A stretch of DNA of 64,000 nucleotides from positions 62,001 through 126,000 of the forward strand of contig NZ_JBHRYB010000008.1 in the NCBI RefSeq assembly GCF_042648445.1. Direction: 5' to 3'. Source of the DNA: Bacterioplanoides pacificum. Its GTDB lineage: Bacteria; Pseudomonadota; Gammaproteobacteria; Pseudomonadales; Oceanobacteraceae. This document shows positions 63,156 to 64,000 of the stretch, one piece after another. Both the position numbers and the translations under genes were made by a program. The notes beneath the pieces are model-generated. The model saw only the letters and a list, made by a program, of their open reading frames with translations. It made no database searches and had not been told where the DNA came from. Positions within the stretch are counted from its first letter, which is position 1; each line of letters opens with the position of its first letter.

Positions 63156-64000
63156 TTAACTGACGATGGCTTTGTCAGTCGTAAAAGTCATGATATCTGG
63201 TCGCTTGCTGAGGGCCCAGCTGACGGCTCCGGCCCATATCAGGCCAGCGATGACGTCGGCGCCATAGTGGTATCTGAGATACATAGTGGAGGCGGTGATC
63301 GCCAGTGTCATGGCCAGCATGATAAACCGCAGCGGGTAATTCGCCCTGCGCCAGGTGAGCAGTAAAGTGACCCAGGGGATCGCTGTATGCAGACTGGGAA
63401 AGCAGTCATAGGCAAAACGAAAGCTGTTGACCGCGTCGTAAACCATTTCATGACTGGCTGTCAGCGGCACGACAAACTGATCGGCAATAAAACTGATCGG
63501 GCCTTCGACCGGTAATAAAAAATAAAAACAGAAGCCGCCGGTGAGTGTGAAAACAATGCCCTGGCGCAGACGCAGAAAGGTGGTTCGGTCATCTGTCAGA
63601 TGTAAATATATTAATGAACCGATGGGTAATAAATAATAAAAATGCAGATAGGCACTTTCCATTAATAAAGTCAGTGTTGCGCTGATATGGTGTTGTAACA
63701 GTTGTGGAATCGTGGTGCCGAATAACCACTGATCAAGCTGAATCATCAGCGTGTCTTGTTGCGGAATTGCAAACTGCTCGATCGCCAGCTCGAGACGGAA
63801 AATACGCATGCTCAGGTAGCCCAGCAGTATCGCCGGAACCGGCCAGAACTCATATAAAAACCAGCGTGTTTTCTCGCTCCGGCGGGGCATATTGGCACGG
63901 CAGAGAAAAATGAGGCCGATAAAAATAACCGCGCCTGTCAGAGCGGCTTTATTCTCTGCTGGCTGTATCTCAGCCAGGGAGCCGGATGTTATGGCAATTA
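63156..64000 (-). CDS. PAP2-superfamily membrane phosphatase/transferase, 5' end outside the window
   Basis: The protein has about six membrane helices and a PAP2 (lipid phosphatase/Aur1-like) active site: PSLHTAIPWV and YLRYHYGADVIAGL hold the two catalytic His. The frame stays open upstream of the ATG at 63890 to the window edge and encodes another membrane helix (AVIFIGLIFLC), so the true start is probably beyond 64000; from 63890 it would be 244 residues. It may act on lipid phosphates or polyprenyl phosphates; substrate unknown. Confidence 0.8.
   Translation of the reverse strand, partial: IAITSGSLAEIQPAENKAALTGAVIFIGLIFLCRANMPRRSEKTRWFLYEFWPVPAILLGYLSMRIFRLELAIEQFAIPQQDTLMIQLDQWLFGTTIPQLLQHHISATLTLLMESAYLHFYYLLPIGSLIYLHLTDDRTTFLRLRQGIVFTLTGGFCFYFLLPVEGPISFIADQFVVPLTASHEMVYDAVNSFRFAYDCFPSLHTAIPWVTLLLTWRRANYPLRFIMLAMTLAITASTMYLRYHYGADVIAGLIWAGAVSWALSKRPDIMTFTTDKAIVS

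Overview
The window reads as a Gammaproteobacterium of the pseudomonad/Oceanospirillaceae type. The clearest signs are the block queG-nnr-tsaE-amiB-mutL-miaA-hfq-hflX-hflK-hflC-(DUF2065)-hisZ-purA, a Crc-type exonuclease III homologue between rph and pyrE, a MutL with the endonuclease motif expected where MutH is absent, and hisB-hisH-hisF. Genus is not decided from the sequence. Most of the window is core chromosome; two stretches (about 37.1-40.4 kb and 43.6-45.3 kb) look acquired.

Layout. 0-13.7 kb: tRNA modification (queG, tsaE, miaA), metabolite repair (nnr), wall hydrolysis (amiB), mismatch repair (mutL), RNA chaperone (hfq), ribosome rescue GTPase (hflX), membrane protease modulators (hflKC), histidine and purine synthesis (hisZ, purA), many joined by ATGA or TAATG overlaps. 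13.7-18 kb: a TrmB-like methyltransferase, a 51-codon gene, a PepSY-like protein with a PhoPQ-type two-component pair and two small lipoproteins. 18-25.8 kb: flavin and NAD(P)H oxidoreductases, a LysR regulator, and a 956-residue outer-membrane metallopeptidase-like/beta-propeller/barrel protein. 25.8-31.8 kb: two diguanylate cyclases, CmoM, a TudS/DUF523 protein, a UPF0178 protein and a PF10118 hydrolase. 32-37 kb: a secreted PI-PLC with lectin-like modules, a repeat-tailed lipoprotein and ilvD.

37.1-40.4 kb is AT-rich and holds a type II restriction-modification pair (cytosine-5 methyltransferase with its own N-terminal HTH; TdeIII-like endonuclease), then a HipB-like regulator whose partner gene is reduced to 25 codons. 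azlCD and a large unknown membrane protein follow. At 43636-45320 a 21-bp direct repeat of the yicC 3' end brackets a 1.66-kb mini-island carrying one AAA/DUF4143 ATPase gene and a palindrome nearly identical to the operator of the HipB-like gene.

45.3-64 kb: yicC, rph, crc, pyrE, argS, a SPOR protein, recQ, tRNA-Phe, yggX, mutY, a GGDEF-EAL protein, a stand-alone MlaC, a PanZ-family protein, hisBHF (without hisA), a flagellin-like gene broken or switched off by a run of eight C, and a PAP2 membrane phosphatase running off the end. Hfq and Crc, partners in pseudomonad catabolite repression, are both encoded here. Remnants of an MdaB-like quinone reductase and an EAL protein show local gene decay.
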